Origin: Marinobacter oulmenensis
Lineage (GTDB): Bacteria; Pseudomonadota; Gammaproteobacteria; Pseudomonadales; Oleiphilaceae
Direction: 5' to 3'
DNA length: 64,000 nucleotides
Assembly (NCBI RefSeq): GCF_014201735.1
Contig: NZ_JACHFE010000007.1
Coordinates: 62,001-126,000, forward strand
Part shown: piece by piece, positions 21,326 through 31,452 of the stretch
How positions within the stretch are numbered: the first letter of the stretch is position 1
Layout of the letters: each line of letters begins with the position of its first letter
Made by a program: the position numbers and the translations under genes
The notes under the pieces: generated by a model
The model's input: only the letters and a program-made list of their open reading frames with translations
Databases searched by the model: none
Told to the model about the DNA's origin: nothing

Positions 21326-23632
21326 TCAGGAAGCAGCGGACTCCGCCAGAGCCGCACCGGATGTCCTGCCCGGCCGCAGGTAACGACCAAAGCCGGCGTT
21401 GCGCAGGGCCAGGTCCACACAGCTCTTGATGACATGGGGCGAATCCAGCAACAGGACGTCCTCAAGCAACTGGATGGCCCACTCCCGGTTCACGCTGCGG
21501 ATCACCGATTTCACCTTGGGCAGACTGGCCGCGTTCATCGACAGTGAATCATAGCCCATGGCCATCAGCAGCAGGGCGCCACCAGGATCACCTGCCAGCT
21601 CACCACAGATTCCGACCGGCTTGCCCACCGAATGTGCATCCTGCGCCACCCGGACCAGAGCCTGAAGCACCGCAGGGTGGTAGGAATGGTACAACTGGGC
21701 CACCCGTGGATTGTTGCGATCCACCGCCAGCAGGTACTGGGTCAGGTCATTCGACCCCACCGACAGGAAATCCACCCGCTCGGCCAGCTCCCGGATCTGG
21801 TAGACCACAGCCGGGATCTCGACCATCACCCCGACCTTGGGCATGTGGATCTGGTAGCCCTCTTCCCGGACCTCATGATAGACCCGGTAGATCAGGTGCA
21901 GTGACTCCTCCACCTCCGAGATGTTGCTGATCATGGGCAGCATGATCTGCAGGTTATTCAGTCCCTCACTGGCCTTGAGCATAGCCCGGACCTGAACCAG
22001 AAAAATTTCCGGATGATCCAGGGTGACCCGGATACCCCGCCAACCCAGAAACGGGTTCTCTTCCTGGATCGGGAAATAGGTCAGCGCCTTGTCACCGCCG
22101 ATATCCAGCGTCCGCATGGTCACCGGGTTCGGGGCAAAGGCTTCAAGCTGCTCCCGGTAGTACTCCCGCTGCTCCTGCTCGGAGGGGAAGCGATCCTTGA
22201 TCATAAAGGGCACTTCGGTGCGATAAAGGCCAATGCCCTCGGCACCGTGGGACAGGGAGCGCACCACGTCGGTCATCAGGCCGGTATTGACCAGCAAGGC
22301 CAGGCGATGACCATCGGTGGTCTCGCAGGGCTTGTCCCGCAGCGCCTCCAGCCCACGGATCAGCTCGTTTTCCTCGTCACAGATTTCCTGGTAGAAAGAA
22401 CGCAGGTCCGCCGAAGGCGACGCGTAAAGCTGACCTTCGAAGCCATCCACCACCAGCTCCTTGCCATCCAGCTGGTTAACCGGAATGTCCACCAGCCCCA
22501 TCACCGTTGGGACTCCCATAGCACGGGCCAGAATGGCCACATGGGAGTTGCTGGAACCTTTGACCGACACCAGCCCTACCAGGCGCCCCTTGGGAACTTC
22601 ACCGAGCATGGAGGGGGTCAGTTCCTCGCTGACCAGAACGGTCCTTTCCGGGTATTCCAGATCCTTCTGCTCACCTTCCTGCAGTCGTGACAACAGACGA
22701 CGACCCAGATCCCGGATATCGACCGCGCGTTCCTGCAGATAATGATCGTCCATCATCTCGAAATGGCGGACATACTGCTGAACCACCTGCTTGAGCGCGC
22801 CCTGGGCCCAGATGCCCTCGCGGATACGATTGGCCACCTCTCCGGGCAGAGCCTCGTCACCGAGCATCCGCAAATAGACATCAAACAGCGCCTGTTCCTC
22901 CGGGCGCAGTTGCGACGACAGACGTTTGGCGACACGCTCAATATCTTCTCGAACAGCCTGAACCGCTGCCCGAAACAGATCCAGCTCCTGGTCAATGTCC
23001 TCTGTGCCTTTCTCCGGCACCAGATCCAGATCCGCCGCCGGGTACACCACCACGCCCGTGCCAATGGCCACACCCGGCGCGCCAGGCACACCATTAAAGC
23101 TGACATCGTGTGCTTCTTCCCCGGTCAGCGACAGACCACTGATGGCCCCGGTGGCCTCACTGTGGGCAATCACACCAGCGAGCTGGGCGGAAATGGTGAC
23201 CAGGAATGCTTCTTCACCTTCGTCAAAGCAACGGGTGTTCTCCCGCTGCTGCACCACCAGAACCCCCATCAGGCGGCGGTGGTGAATGATGGGCACACCC
23301 AGGAAGGAACGGAACCGCTCTTCCCCGGTTTCCGGGAAATAGCGATACCGTGGATGGGACGGGGCGTCTTCCAGATTGATCGGCTCCTCACGGGAACCCA
23401 CCAGGCCCACCAGGCCTTCGGAATAGCCCATGCTGACCTGCCCCACAGACTCCCGATACAGACCCTCTGTGGCCATCAGAATATAACGATTGGAGACCGG
23501 ATCCAGCAGATAGACCGAGCAGACTTCCGTGCCCATGGCCTTCTGCACCCGCGACACAATGATATCCAGCGCCTCCTGCAGATCACGGGCGCTGTTTACC
23601 TCTTGTACGATGTTTCGCAGGGTGCTCAGCAT
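21326..23632 (-). CDS. ptsP: Phosphoenolpyruvate-protein phosphotransferase PtsP (enzyme I-Ntr)
   Basis: First enzyme of the nitrogen PTS, passing phosphate from PEP to NPr (PtsO). 768 residues. N-terminal GAF domain (~15-155), enzyme I N-terminal domain, phosphorylated His364 in SNSHVAILARAMGVPT, PEP-binding TIM barrel (LYRTEVPFM, SVGSNDLTQYLLAVDR) and the conserved Cys in GICGELAGD. Lies 11 bases downstream of rppH, the same pairing as in E. coli (rppH-ptsP) and Pseudomonas. Confidence 0.97.
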   Translation of the reverse strand: MLSTLRNIVQEVNSARDLQEALDIIVSRVQKAMGTEVCSVYLLDPVSNRYILMATEGLYRESVGQVSMGYSEGLVGLVGSREEPINLEDAPSHPRYRYFPETGEERFRSFLGVPIIHHRRLMGVLVVQQRENTRCFDEGEEAFLVTISAQLAGVIAHSEATGAISGLSLTGEEAHDVSFNGVPGAPGVAIGTGVVVYPAADLDLVPEKGTEDIDQELDLFRAAVQAVREDIERVAKRLSSQLRPEEQALFDVYLRMLGDEALPGEVANRIREGIWAQGALKQVVQQYVRHFEMMDDHYLQERAVDIRDLGRRLLSRLQEGEQKDLEYPERTVLVSEELTPSMLGEVPKGRLVGLVSVKGSSNSHVAILARAMGVPTVMGLVDIPVNQLDGKELVVDGFEGQLYASPSADLRSFYQEICDEENELIRGLEALRDKPCETTDGHRLALLVNTGLMTDVVRSLSHGAEGIGLYRTEVPFMIKDRFPSEQEQREYYREQLEAFAPNPVTMRTLDIGGDKALTYFPIQEENPFLGWRGIRVTLDHPEIFLVQVRAMLKASEGLNNLQIMLPMISNISEVEESLHLIYRVYHEVREEGYQIHMPKVGVMVEIPAVVYQIRELAERVDFLSVGSNDLTQYLLAVDRNNPRVAQLYHSYHPAVLQALVRVAQDAHSVGKPVGICGELAGDPGGALLLMAMGYDSLSMNAASLPKVKSVIRSVNREWAIQLLEDVLLLDSPHVIKSCVDLALRNAGFGRYLRPGRTSGAALAESAAS

Positions 23633-23643
23633 GGGTTAGTCCA

Positions 23644-24177
23644 TCATTTCCGGTAGTCCTTCGAGCGCTGGTTCTGGCTGCCCCCACCCTGCCAATGCTC
23701 CATGTTATGGAACAATCGGGGGGCAAGCTCCCTCAGTGCACGCCTGTAGACTTCTCTCTTGAATGAAACCACCTGGCCCAACGGATACCAGTAACTGACC
23801 CACTGCCATCCATCGAACTCCGGTGACTCCGTACCATCAACGCGTACATGCGCGTCTGGCGATAACATCCTCAGCAGGAACCATTTCTGTTTTTGCCCCA
23901 CGCAGACGGGGTGCGAGTTGTGGCGTACCATCCTCCTCGGGAGTCGGTAACGCAGCCAGCCCCGGGTACAGCTGATGATTTCAACATCGCCGGCACCCAG
24001 GCCGATTTCCTCTCCAAGCTCCCGGTAAAGCGCTTCCTCTGGCGACTCGTCGTGCTTGATGCCACCCTGTGGGAACTGCCAGGAGTCCTGCCCTATTCGC
24101 CTAGCCCAGAGAACTTCGCCCCTGTGGTTGGCCAGAATGATTCCGACATTGGGTCTGAAACCGTCTGAATCGATCAC
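23644..24177 (-). CDS. rppH: RNA pyrophosphohydrolase RppH
   Basis: Nudix enzyme that removes pyrophosphate from mRNA 5' ends and starts RNase E-dependent decay. 177 residues. Nudix box [20 protein letters not shown] (then IG) near residue 38-60; N-terminal [21 protein letters not shown] is typical of RppH. First gene of the rppH-ptsP pair. The 24178-24368 gap to the divergent HAD gene holds both promoters. Confidence 0.97.
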   Translation of the reverse strand: MIDSDGFRPNVGIILANHRGEVLWARRIGQDSWQFPQGGIKHDESPEEALYRELGEEIGLGAGDVEIISCTRGWLRYRLPRRMVRHNSHPVCVGQKQKWFLLRMLSPDAHVRVDGTESPEFDGWQWVSYWYPLGQVVSFKREVYRRALRELAPRLFHNMEHWQGGGSQNQRSKDYRK

Positions 24178-24368
24178 GGCACAGTCCTCTCATAAGTCGG
24201 CTGCCGGTCAATTTTTAACCGGCAAACTAAGTCCAAGTTGCTCTCATTCTTGCAGAAACCCAAGGCATGGGCAAACGGGCTTCCCCATACGCGGCAATAA
24301 GCGCCGGGGGCCTGCCCGTGGTAGACTGAGCGCTTTGCCACAAAGCCCGATGCAAGGGAGGAGATCGC

Positions 24369-25025
24369 TTGACGCTCGCAATTTTCGATCTGGACAACAC
24401 GCTGCTGGCCGGTGACAGCGACCACGCCTGGGGCGAATTTCTGGTTGAGGAAGGTCTGGTGGATGCCGAGGATTATCGCAAGGCCAATGATCGTTTCTAC
24501 CAGGAATACCTGGACGGTGAGCTGGATATGCTCGAGTACCAGCGTTTCTCCCTTGAGCCCCTCACCCACCACAACCTTGAGGAACTGGAAGGCTGGCGCG
24601 AGACCTTCATGGCCAAGAAGGTCCAGTCCATGCTGCTCAACAAGGCAAAACAACTTCTGGCAGACCATCAGTCCCAGGGGCACACCCTGATGATCATCAC
24701 TGCTACCAACCGGTTCATCACCGAACCCATTGCAGAATTACTGGGCGTTCCCCACCTGATCGCGACGGAGCCAGAACTGGTCAACGGCCGCTTCACCGGG
24801 CAGATCGCCGGCACGCCGAGTTTTCAGGAAGGCAAGGTCACAAGATTGAATGACTGGCTGGCGGCAAACCAGGAGAACCTGGAAGGCGCCTGGTTCTACA
24901 GCGACTCCCATAACGATGCACCGCTTCTGCGCAGGGTGGACCACCCGGTCGCTGTGGACCCGGACCCGACGCTGGAAGCCCTCGCCCGGGAACAGGGCTG
25001 GCGCATTCTTTCGCTCCGGGACTGA
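24369..25025 (+). CDS. HAD-IB family phosphatase
   Basis: 218-residue HAD hydrolase. Motif I DLDNTL near residue 7, motif II IITATN near 115, and motif III/IV DSHNDAPLL near 185. The SerB-like subclass IB is suggested by the helical cap (~20-85). TTG start, supported by GGAGGAG five bases upstream. Pseudomonas has a similar gene divergent from rppH-ptsP. The substrate cannot be read from the sequence; phosphoserine and histidinol-phosphate are both used by relatives. Confidence 0.85.
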   Translation: MTLAIFDLDNTLLAGDSDHAWGEFLVEEGLVDAEDYRKANDRFYQEYLDGELDMLEYQRFSLEPLTHHNLEELEGWRETFMAKKVQSMLLNKAKQLLADHQSQGHTLMIITATNRFITEPIAELLGVPHLIATEPELVNGRFTGQIAGTPSFQEGKVTRLNDWLAANQENLEGAWFYSDSHNDAPLLRRVDHPVAVDPDPTLEALAREQGWRILSLRD

Positions 25026-25049
25026 AAGCCCCGGAGCACACACCGGTCT

Positions 25050-26246
25050 CTAGAAGAAACCGGTCAGGGAACGGGCAAAGCAGGCCTTGATGTAGTCGGT
25101 CTCGCGAATGCCCGGCACCGCCGGATGATCCGGGGCCTGATGCCCCTGTTCCAGCAGTTGCACAAAACGGTCAATTCGCCGGCCGCTGCCGCGAATGATG
25201 TCCACCAGGCGATCCTGGGACAGGTGCATGGAGCAGGAGGCCGATACCAGCAAACCATCCCTCTCAAGCAACCGCAACCCCAACTGATTGAGCCGGGCAT
25301 AGGCCTGCTCACCGGCCTTCTGGTCACGCCGCCGCGGAATCAGTGCGGGCGGGTCCAGCACCACGACGTCGTATTTTTCTTTCTCATCCGCCAGCGCCTT
25401 GAGCGCCTCAAACGCATCCCCATGCAGGGTGTCGACGTTGTCCAGCCTGTTCAGCCCGGCATTGTGATGGACCGAATCCAGCGCAGCCGAGGAGGCATCC
25501 ACACAGGTAACCTGTGACGCCCCGGCCAGAGCCGCCTGGATACCCCAGCCGCCCACGTAGCTGAACACATCCAACACCCGCAAGCCGGAGGCATAGGCCT
25601 GAAGGCGCCGACGGTTCATCCGGTGATCGTAGAACCAGCCGGTTTTCTGCCCTCCGGCCAGGGGTACCTCGAAACGGGCGCCGTTTTCCTCAACCGCCAA
25701 TAGCTCAACATCCGGCCCGTGGGCGGTCTCGACATAGTCCGCCAGCCCCTCAACGCGGCGCATCTTGCCGTCGTTCTTGAAGATGATCGAGCGGGCATGA
25801 GTGAGTCGCTGGATCGCCCGAACAATGGCGTCTTTCATCTGCTCCATACCGGCACAGGAAATCTGCACCACCACCACATCATCGAAACGGTCCACCACCA
25901 GACCGCTCAGGCCATCACCATCCCCGAAGATCCAGCGATAGAACGGCTTGTCGAACAGTCGCTGGCGTAACTGGAGGGCTGCTTCCATTCGCTCGGTCAG
26001 CAACCGTGGTGTCAGGCCATGGGCGGCATCGCGGGTAACCAGGCGGCCGCAGATCAGGGCGTGGGGGTTCACAAACGCAATCCCCACCGGCTTGTCGTTC
26101 GCAGCGCGGACCTGAACCTGAGAACCGGATTCAAAGCCACTCAAGGGTGAACGGCGGGTATCGACTTCATTACTGTAGACCCATAGGTGGCCGGCCCGCA
26201 GCCGGCGCTCAGCGCCCTTGCGCAGGTAAAGAACAGGAAATTCCAT
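25050..26246 (-). CDS. rlmI: 23S rRNA m5C1962 methyltransferase RlmI-like
   Basis: 398 residues. N-terminal PUA domain (LYLRKGAERRLRAGHLWVYS), then an EEHEE-like region and a class I SAM methyltransferase domain: VLDVFSYVGGWGIQAAL (motif I, near 220), VTCVDASSAAL, VVLDPPALIP (motif IV) and SASCSMHLS, whose Cys is expected to be catalytic. gcvH ends seven bases upstream, so they probably share a transcript. Confidence 0.92.
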   Translation of the reverse strand: MEFPVLYLRKGAERRLRAGHLWVYSNEVDTRRSPLSGFESGSQVQVRAANDKPVGIAFVNPHALICGRLVTRDAAHGLTPRLLTERMEAALQLRQRLFDKPFYRWIFGDGDGLSGLVVDRFDDVVVVQISCAGMEQMKDAIVRAIQRLTHARSIIFKNDGKMRRVEGLADYVETAHGPDVELLAVEENGARFEVPLAGGQKTGWFYDHRMNRRRLQAYASGLRVLDVFSYVGGWGIQAALAGASQVTCVDASSAALDSVHHNAGLNRLDNVDTLHGDAFEALKALADEKEKYDVVVLDPPALIPRRRDQKAGEQAYARLNQLGLRLLERDGLLVSASCSMHLSQDRLVDIIRGSGRRIDRFVQLLEQGHQAPDHPAVPGIRETDYIKACFARSLTGFF

Positions 26247-26253
26247 GGCGGGA

Positions 26254-26646
26254 TTACGCCTCAGCGGCTACGTGATCGGCGTAAGTATCCGGGTCCATCA
26301 GGCCATCCAGCTCACCGGTATCCGCCAGCTTCACCCGGAACATCCAGCCTTCGCCATAAGGGTCTTCATTGACCAGTTCGGGCTCATCCTCAAGCGCCTC
26401 ATTGACCGCAACCACCTCACCGGTCACCGGACTGAACACATCGGAAGCGGATTTGACCGACTCGGCCACACCGGCTTCCTCACCGCCGTTGACCGTCACC
26501 CCGACCTCAGGATTGCCGATATAGACGATATCGCCCAGCTGAGCCTGAGCAAAGTCAGTAATACCAACCGTGGCGGTGCCGTCGTCAGACACACGGACCC
26601 ACTGGTGTGTTTCGATGTATTTGAGGTCTGCCGGAATGTCGCTCAT
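26254..26646 (-). CDS. gcvH: Glycine cleavage system H protein
   Basis: Lipoyl carrier that shuttles the aminomethyl group between P, T and L proteins. 130 residues. The lipoylated Lys lies in [14 protein letters not shown] (near residue 64). The N-terminus [17 protein letters not shown] is typical. No gcvT or gcvP is next to it here, so it may serve a glycine cleavage system encoded elsewhere or be a lipoyl carrier for other enzymes. Confidence 0.96.
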   Translation of the reverse strand: MSDIPADLKYIETHQWVRVSDDGTATVGITDFAQAQLGDIVYIGNPEVGVTVNGGEEAGVAESVKSASDVFSPVTGEVVAVNEALEDEPELVNEDPYGEGWMFRVKLADTGELDGLMDPDTYADHVAAEA

Positions 26647-26689
26647 TGCTTGTGTCCTCGAGATTTTTCGCGCAGTTTAACGCAAGACG

Positions 26690-27580
26690 TCAGTTCCAGC
26701 GAATCTCCCGGGCAAGCTGCACAAAGGCATCCAGGTAATCGATGCCGGCGTCCCTTTCCCGAAAACCCAGAAAGATCTGCTTGTCGATACCCGCTTCACC
26801 CAGGCGCAGGGCCCGGAGCTCGATCGTCCGGCCGTACTCCGCCACCAGCCAGGCCGGCAACGCCGCAACACCACGCCCCGCAGATACCATCTGGAGCATG
26901 ATATCCGTCGTCTCAATAACCTTGTGGCGCGCCGGCGTCACCCCGGCCGGAAGGAAGAAGCGGGTAAAGATATCCAGCCGCTCCACCGCCACCGGATAGG
27001 TGATCAGGGTCTCGCCCCGTAACTGCTCCGGAGCGACCACCGCCTCCCCCGCCAGAGGATGTTCCGGCCCGACCACCAGCACCTGTTCGTAATCGAACAC
27101 GCTTTCAAAATGCACACCCGGTTTCTGCAGAGGGTCCGGGGTCACCAGCAGGTCGATATCGTGACTGAACAGGGCCCCCATGCCACCGAACTGGAATTCC
27201 TGCTTCACATCTACATCCACGTCCGGCCACTGCTCGAGATACGGCCCGACGACCTTTAGCAGCCACTGATAACAGGGATGGCACTCCATGCCGACCCGCA
27301 GGCTGCCACGCTGACCAAGGGCCATCTGGCTGACCAGCATCTCGGCATGCTCAAACTGGGGCAGAATCCGGTTTGCCAGTCCCAGCAGGTACTGACCGGC
27401 AGGCGTAAACCGAAGCTGACGTCCGTCACGCTCCCACAGCGGAGCACCAATCCGTTGCTCCAGCTTGCGCATGGCATGACTCAGGGCCGATTGGGTCAGA
27501 TGTAACTGTTCAGCAGCCGCCGTCAGTGAGCCATAACGCTCGACGGCACGCAGGGTTTCCAGATGGTGACGGTCTATCAC
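26690..27580 (-). CDS. metR: LysR-type transcriptional regulator MetR
   Basis: Regulator of methionine synthesis. 296 residues from the GTG at 27580, chosen because GGAGGG sits three bases upstream; an ATG at 27625 would add 15 residues with no ribosome site. N-terminal winged HTH (~4-62: TLRAVERYGSLTAAAEQLH, SQSALSHAMRKLE-like TQSALSHAMRKLEQRIG), then the LysR effector domain, which in MetR binds homocysteine. Divergent from metE, with a perfect MetR box between them. Confidence 0.93.
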   Translation of the reverse strand: MIDRHHLETLRAVERYGSLTAAAEQLHLTQSALSHAMRKLEQRIGAPLWERDGRQLRFTPAGQYLLGLANRILPQFEHAEMLVSQMALGQRGSLRVGMECHPCYQWLLKVVGPYLEQWPDVDVDVKQEFQFGGMGALFSHDIDLLVTPDPLQKPGVHFESVFDYEQVLVVGPEHPLAGEAVVAPEQLRGETLITYPVAVERLDIFTRFFLPAGVTPARHKVIETTDIMLQMVSAGRGVAALPAWLVAEYGRTIELRALRLGEAGIDKQIFLGFRERDAGIDYLDAFVQLAREIRWN

Positions 27581-27590
27581 GCTCCCTCCA

Positions 27591-27603
27591 TGAATATTAT
27601 TCA
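27591..27603. promoter_or_regulatory. MetR box in the metR-metE intergenic region
   Basis: TGAATATTATTCA is an exact match to the known MetR consensus TGAA-N5-TTCA and is fully palindromic. It starts 10 bases ahead of the metR GTG and about 90 bases ahead of the metE ATG, so it could repress metR and help activate metE. Weaker half-sites (TGAAA near 27612, TTCATGG near 27631) may form a second site. Confidence 0.8.
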
Positions 27604-27693
27604 CATACCCCTGAAATAATACCATTTCTATTCATGGAACTTCCCGCCTAATCTTACCAGCCATAGTCGAGATTCAACTGAAGGGAGTTGGCA

Positions 27694-29979
27694 ATGGTCA
27701 CTACTCATAATCTGGGATTTCCCCGCATCGGCGCACACCGGGAACTCAAGTTTGCCCTTGAAAACTACTGGGCGGGCAACTCGGGGGAAACAGAACTGGA
27801 CGCGACGGCAGCAACACTGCGTCACCGCCACTGGCGCCAGCAGAGCCACCTGGACCTGATTCCGGTGGGGGACTTCTCACTTTACGATCAGGTGCTGGAC
27901 ATGTCCGCCACTCTGGGCAACCTGCCAGAGCGGGCCCGCGGAAATGAAGCCAACCCACTGGACGATTACTTCCGGGCGGCCCGGGGCCGGAGCCCCGGTG
28001 ACGCCGACTGCCAGGTGGCCCACGCCGGCGAGATGACTAAATGGTTCGACACCAACTACCACTACATCGTGCCGGAGTTCTGTCAGTCCACCCGCTTCCA
28101 CCTGAATCCGGAACGCCTGCTGGCGGAATTATCCGAAGCCAGGGCGCAGGGAATCGCCACCAAACCGGTGATCATCGGCCCGGTGACCTATCTCTGGCTG
28201 GGCAAAACCACAGACGACAGCAACCGCCTGGAACTGCTTGCGGACCTGCTGCCCGTTTACGGCGAACTCCTGGACCTGTTGGCCCAGGCGGGTGCCGACT
28301 GGGTTCAGATCGACGAACCGGCTCTGGTTACAGACCTGGATGCCGACTGGCGGCACGCATTCAACCTCGCCTATCACCAGCTCAAGGCAAGCCGTCCCAA
28401 CCTGCTGCTGACTACCTACTTTGGGGAGTTGCGGGAAAACCTGCAGCTGGCCTGCGAACTGCCGGTAGCCGGCCTGCATGTGGACGCCGTCAGCAGCCCC
28501 GGCGAACTGGCCCGGGTAGCCGACTGGCTGCCACCCCACAAGATCCTGTCGCTGGGCGTGATTAACGGGCGCAACATCTGGAAAACCGACCTGAACGCAC
28601 TCCTGGAACAGCTTGAGCCTGTCCATTGCAGGCTGGGTGACCGGTTGTGGCTGGCCCCATCGTGTTCACTTCTGCATGTGCCCGTGGACCTTTCACTGGA
28701 GCAGGAACTGGATCCGGAGATTCACCAGTGGCTGGCCTTTGCCGTACAGAAACTGGAAGAACTGAGGGTGCTGGCCCAGGCCCTGAACCATGGCCGGACA
28801 TCCGTCGCCGACGCTCTGGACAGCAATCGCCAGGCTGTGGAGAGCCGAAGGTACTCGGACCGGGTACGCAATCCCGAACTACGCGACGCCATAACCAATC
28901 TGGCGCCCGGGTTGGGCAGTCGCCACGCGCCCTATCCCGAACGGATCAGCCTGCAACAGAAAAACCTGAACCTGCCGGTTTTTCCGACCACAACCATTGG
29001 CTCCTTTCCGCAGACAGTGGACATCCGGCAGGCCCGCCTGCAATACCGCCAAGGCAACCTGCCAGAGCCCGAGTACCGGGCCAGAATGAAAGAGGAAATT
29101 GCCCATTGCATCCGTGAGCAGGAAAAACTCGGCCTGGATGTACTGGTGCACGGTGAACCGGAACGCAACGACATGGTCGAGTATTTTGGTGAACAGCTTG
29201 AGGGCTACGCTTTCACACGCCATGGCTGGGTGCAGTCCTACGGCTCACGCTGCGTGAAACCACCGATTCTGTTCGGCGATATCCGTCGCCCACACCCCAT
29301 GACCCTGGACTGGATTCGCTATGCCCAGTCGCTGACAGACAAGCCGGTCAAAGGCATGCTGACCGGACCGGTGACCATCCTGAACTGGTCTTTCGTACGC
29401 GACGATCAGCCCCGGGAGGCGTCCTGCCGGCAACTGGCGCTGGCCATTCGTGAAGAAGTGCAGGATCTGGAACAGGCGGGCGTTGCCATCATTCAGATCG
29501 ACGAGGCCGCGCTCCGGGAAGGACTGCCCCTGCGTCGCTCCGACTGGGCCGGTTACCTGGAATGGGCCATCGACAGCTTCCGGCTGGCCGCCAACGGCGT
29601 CGCCGACAGCACCCAGATACACACCCACATGTGTTACTCCGAGTTCAATGACATTATCGAGGCCATTGCCCGGATGGACGCCGACGTGATCACGATCGAG
29701 ACGTCGCGTTCAAACATGGAGTTGCTGGACGCCTTCGAGGACTTTGAATACCCCAATGACATCGGCCCCGGCGTCTATGACATTCACTCTCCCAACCAGC
29801 CCGAGCAGGCGCACATTGAGCAACTGCTGGAACTGGCCGCACACAGAATCCCCGCTGAGCGATTGTGGGTGAACCCGGACTGCGGACTGAAAACAAGGAA
29901 TTGGGAAGAAGTGAGGCCGGCGCTCCAGACCATGGTGGCAGCGGCCAGGAACCTGCGCGGGAAACAACTGACTCAGTAG
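27694..29979 (+). CDS. metE: Cobalamin-independent methionine synthase
   Basis: Transfers methyl from 5-methyltetrahydropteroyltriglutamate to homocysteine. 761 residues. N-terminal domain starts [15 protein letters not shown]; the catalytic C-terminal domain starts near 430 ([16 protein letters not shown]). Zinc ligands are visible in HMCYSEF (His, Cys) and NPDCGLKTR (Cys). Start set at ATG 27694, which has AAGGGAG at the proper six-base distance; the TTG two codons earlier abuts it directly. Confidence 0.98.
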   Translation: MVTTHNLGFPRIGAHRELKFALENYWAGNSGETELDATAATLRHRHWRQQSHLDLIPVGDFSLYDQVLDMSATLGNLPERARGNEANPLDDYFRAARGRSPGDADCQVAHAGEMTKWFDTNYHYIVPEFCQSTRFHLNPERLLAELSEARAQGIATKPVIIGPVTYLWLGKTTDDSNRLELLADLLPVYGELLDLLAQAGADWVQIDEPALVTDLDADWRHAFNLAYHQLKASRPNLLLTTYFGELRENLQLACELPVAGLHVDAVSSPGELARVADWLPPHKILSLGVINGRNIWKTDLNALLEQLEPVHCRLGDRLWLAPSCSLLHVPVDLSLEQELDPEIHQWLAFAVQKLEELRVLAQALNHGRTSVADALDSNRQAVESRRYSDRVRNPELRDAITNLAPGLGSRHAPYPERISLQQKNLNLPVFPTTTIGSFPQTVDIRQARLQYRQGNLPEPEYRARMKEEIAHCIREQEKLGLDVLVHGEPERNDMVEYFGEQLEGYAFTRHGWVQSYGSRCVKPPILFGDIRRPHPMTLDWIRYAQSLTDKPVKGMLTGPVTILNWSFVRDDQPREASCRQLALAIREEVQDLEQAGVAIIQIDEAALREGLPLRRSDWAGYLEWAIDSFRLAANGVADSTQIHTHMCYSEFNDIIEAIARMDADVITIETSRSNMELLDAFEDFEYPNDIGPGVYDIHSPNQPEQAHIEQLLELAAHRIPAERLWVNPDCGLKTRNWEEVRPALQTMVAAARNLRGKQLTQ

Positions 29980-30779
29980 CCGCCACTGCCCTCATCGAGC
30001 TGGAAACGGAAGCTCTCCGCCCGGACCACTTCCGTGGAAAATTCACCATCCGGAGCCAGCTCGAACCAGCGGTAGCCAGGCGCGACAGGCTCCACTCCGA
30101 AATCCACCGACTGCGGAGTAAACTGGATGCAGGTTGAGGGTGTGGCAATCAGATGCAGGTGGCTACGGCGCTGGTGAAAGGCCTGGTGCACATGGCCCCA
30201 GAGCACCACGCGCACCTGGGGGTGGCGGTCCACGACCTGCCAGAAAGCGTCCGGATTGGCGAGCCCGATCCGGTCCATCCAGTCAGACCCGACCGGCACC
30301 GGTTGATGATGCAGACTGATCAGGGTGGGCCGCTCCGGGCTGGCTGACAGCACCTGCTCCAGAAACTGAAGCTCACTGTCTGCCAGTTCACCATGAACCT
30401 GGCCGGGCACGGAGGAGTCCAGCATCACAAACTGCCACCCTCCCTGTTCCCGCTGACGGCCAGCCGCACCGGATTCAGCCGCAACCCGGGCCAGAAGGCT
30501 GGCATCATCGTGATTGCCCGGGATCCAGAGAGAGGTGCAATGAAAAGCCTGCAGTTGATCGGTCAGATGACGGTAGGCTTCCGGGGAGCCATCCTGGCTA
30601 ATGTCCCCGGTCACCAGAATCAGGTCGGGCTGGCCGTGGGTCTCAAGCACCTGCGCAATCACCGCCGCCAGGCTGTCACGGGTATTGATACCCAGCAAGC
30701 TGCCATCCCGACTGGCCATCAGGTGGGGATCTGTCAGTTGTAAAACCCGGAGCGGGTTTCTGGACCGAGTGGGAGTCAT
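29973..30779 (-). CDS. cpdA: 3',5'-cyclic AMP phosphodiesterase CpdA
   Basis: Metallophosphatase that hydrolyses cAMP to AMP. 268 residues. Di-metal motifs in order: [28 protein letters not shown] and LWGHVHQ. Converges with metE and overlaps its 3' end by seven bases. It is part of a conserved nudF-DUF1249-cpdA neighbourhood near tolC, as in E. coli (nudF-yqiB-cpdA). Confidence 0.95.
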   Translation of the reverse strand: MTPTRSRNPLRVLQLTDPHLMASRDGSLLGINTRDSLAAVIAQVLETHGQPDLILVTGDISQDGSPEAYRHLTDQLQAFHCTSLWIPGNHDDASLLARVAAESGAAGRQREQGGWQFVMLDSSVPGQVHGELADSELQFLEQVLSASPERPTLISLHHQPVPVGSDWMDRIGLANPDAFWQVVDRHPQVRVVLWGHVHQAFHQRRSHLHLIATPSTCIQFTPQSVDFGVEPVAPGYRWFELAPDGEFSTEVVRAESFRFQLDEGSGGY

Positions 30780-30911
30780 CTCTTGCCTGCCATCCTGTCA
30801 GCGAACAGTTATTCTTTGCAGCAAGTGTACGACAGGCTATACCGGGTTGATGGCCGGCAAATGGAAGATTGATCACATTCCGAACAGTTGGAGGCGGAAT
30901 TTTGCAAGTTT

Positions 30912-30925
30912 TGACAAGGTTGTCA
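30912..30925. promoter_or_regulatory. Palindrome upstream of cpdA
   Basis: TGACAA-GG-TTGTCA, perfect six-base arms, in the 187-base gap between cpdA and the DUF1249 gene. It could be an operator for cpdA, which would then have its own promoter. No regulator is recognised. Confidence 0.25.
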
Positions 30926-30966
30926 TCTTTCTGGCGATTTTCAGGCACGGAAACGGAGATAAAGCG

Positions 30967-31452
30967 TCAATCCAGGCCCTCACCAGCGGTCCAGGCAGCC
31001 TTCTCCATGGGCAGGAGACCAAAGCGCAAACAGTAATCCAGCCAGTCCGCCAGAAAACCGTTCACTTGCACTTTTTCATCAGGATGATGCATGAAACGGT
31101 TGGGGTAATCATTAACGGGGGCGATCTGGCGCTGGCGGTAACAGCTGATCACTTCGGCCTGGGCGGCGTCGTGATACACCCTGACTGTCATCCGGGGGTT
31201 ATTGAGCCAGCGACCGCTGTTGTGGACCTGTTCCAGCAGCAGGGTTTCGGTGAACCGGGCGGACTGAAGCACTTCGATCCGGACCCGGCCCAGATACTGG
31301 TTTTCACGGTGCAGCTCGAACTCGCAAACCGACTGATCAGCGTTTTCAAGCTGCCGGAGTTTACACAGACGCCGGTAATTGCCGTCGCACAGGGCGCCCA
31401 GTTGGCGCAGATCCGGCACATAACGCTTCGGCCGTTTTACCCATTCGGTCAT
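30967..31452 (-). CDS. DUF1249 (YqiB-family) protein
   Basis: 161 residues from the ATG at 31452, which overlaps the nudF stop (ATGA). Conserved family start YVPDLRQLGALCDGNYRRLCKL, then a region rich in charged residues (FELHRENQYLGRVRIEVL) and a C-terminal LADWLDYCLRFG. Soluble, no membrane segment. E. coli YqiB holds the same place between nudF and cpdA. Function unknown. Confidence 0.88.
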   Translation of the reverse strand: MTEWVKRPKRYVPDLRQLGALCDGNYRRLCKLRQLENADQSVCEFELHRENQYLGRVRIEVLQSARFTETLLLEQVHNSGRWLNNPRMTVRVYHDAAQAEVISCYRQRQIAPVNDYPNRFMHHPDEKVQVNGFLADWLDYCLRFGLLPMEKAAWTAGEGLD

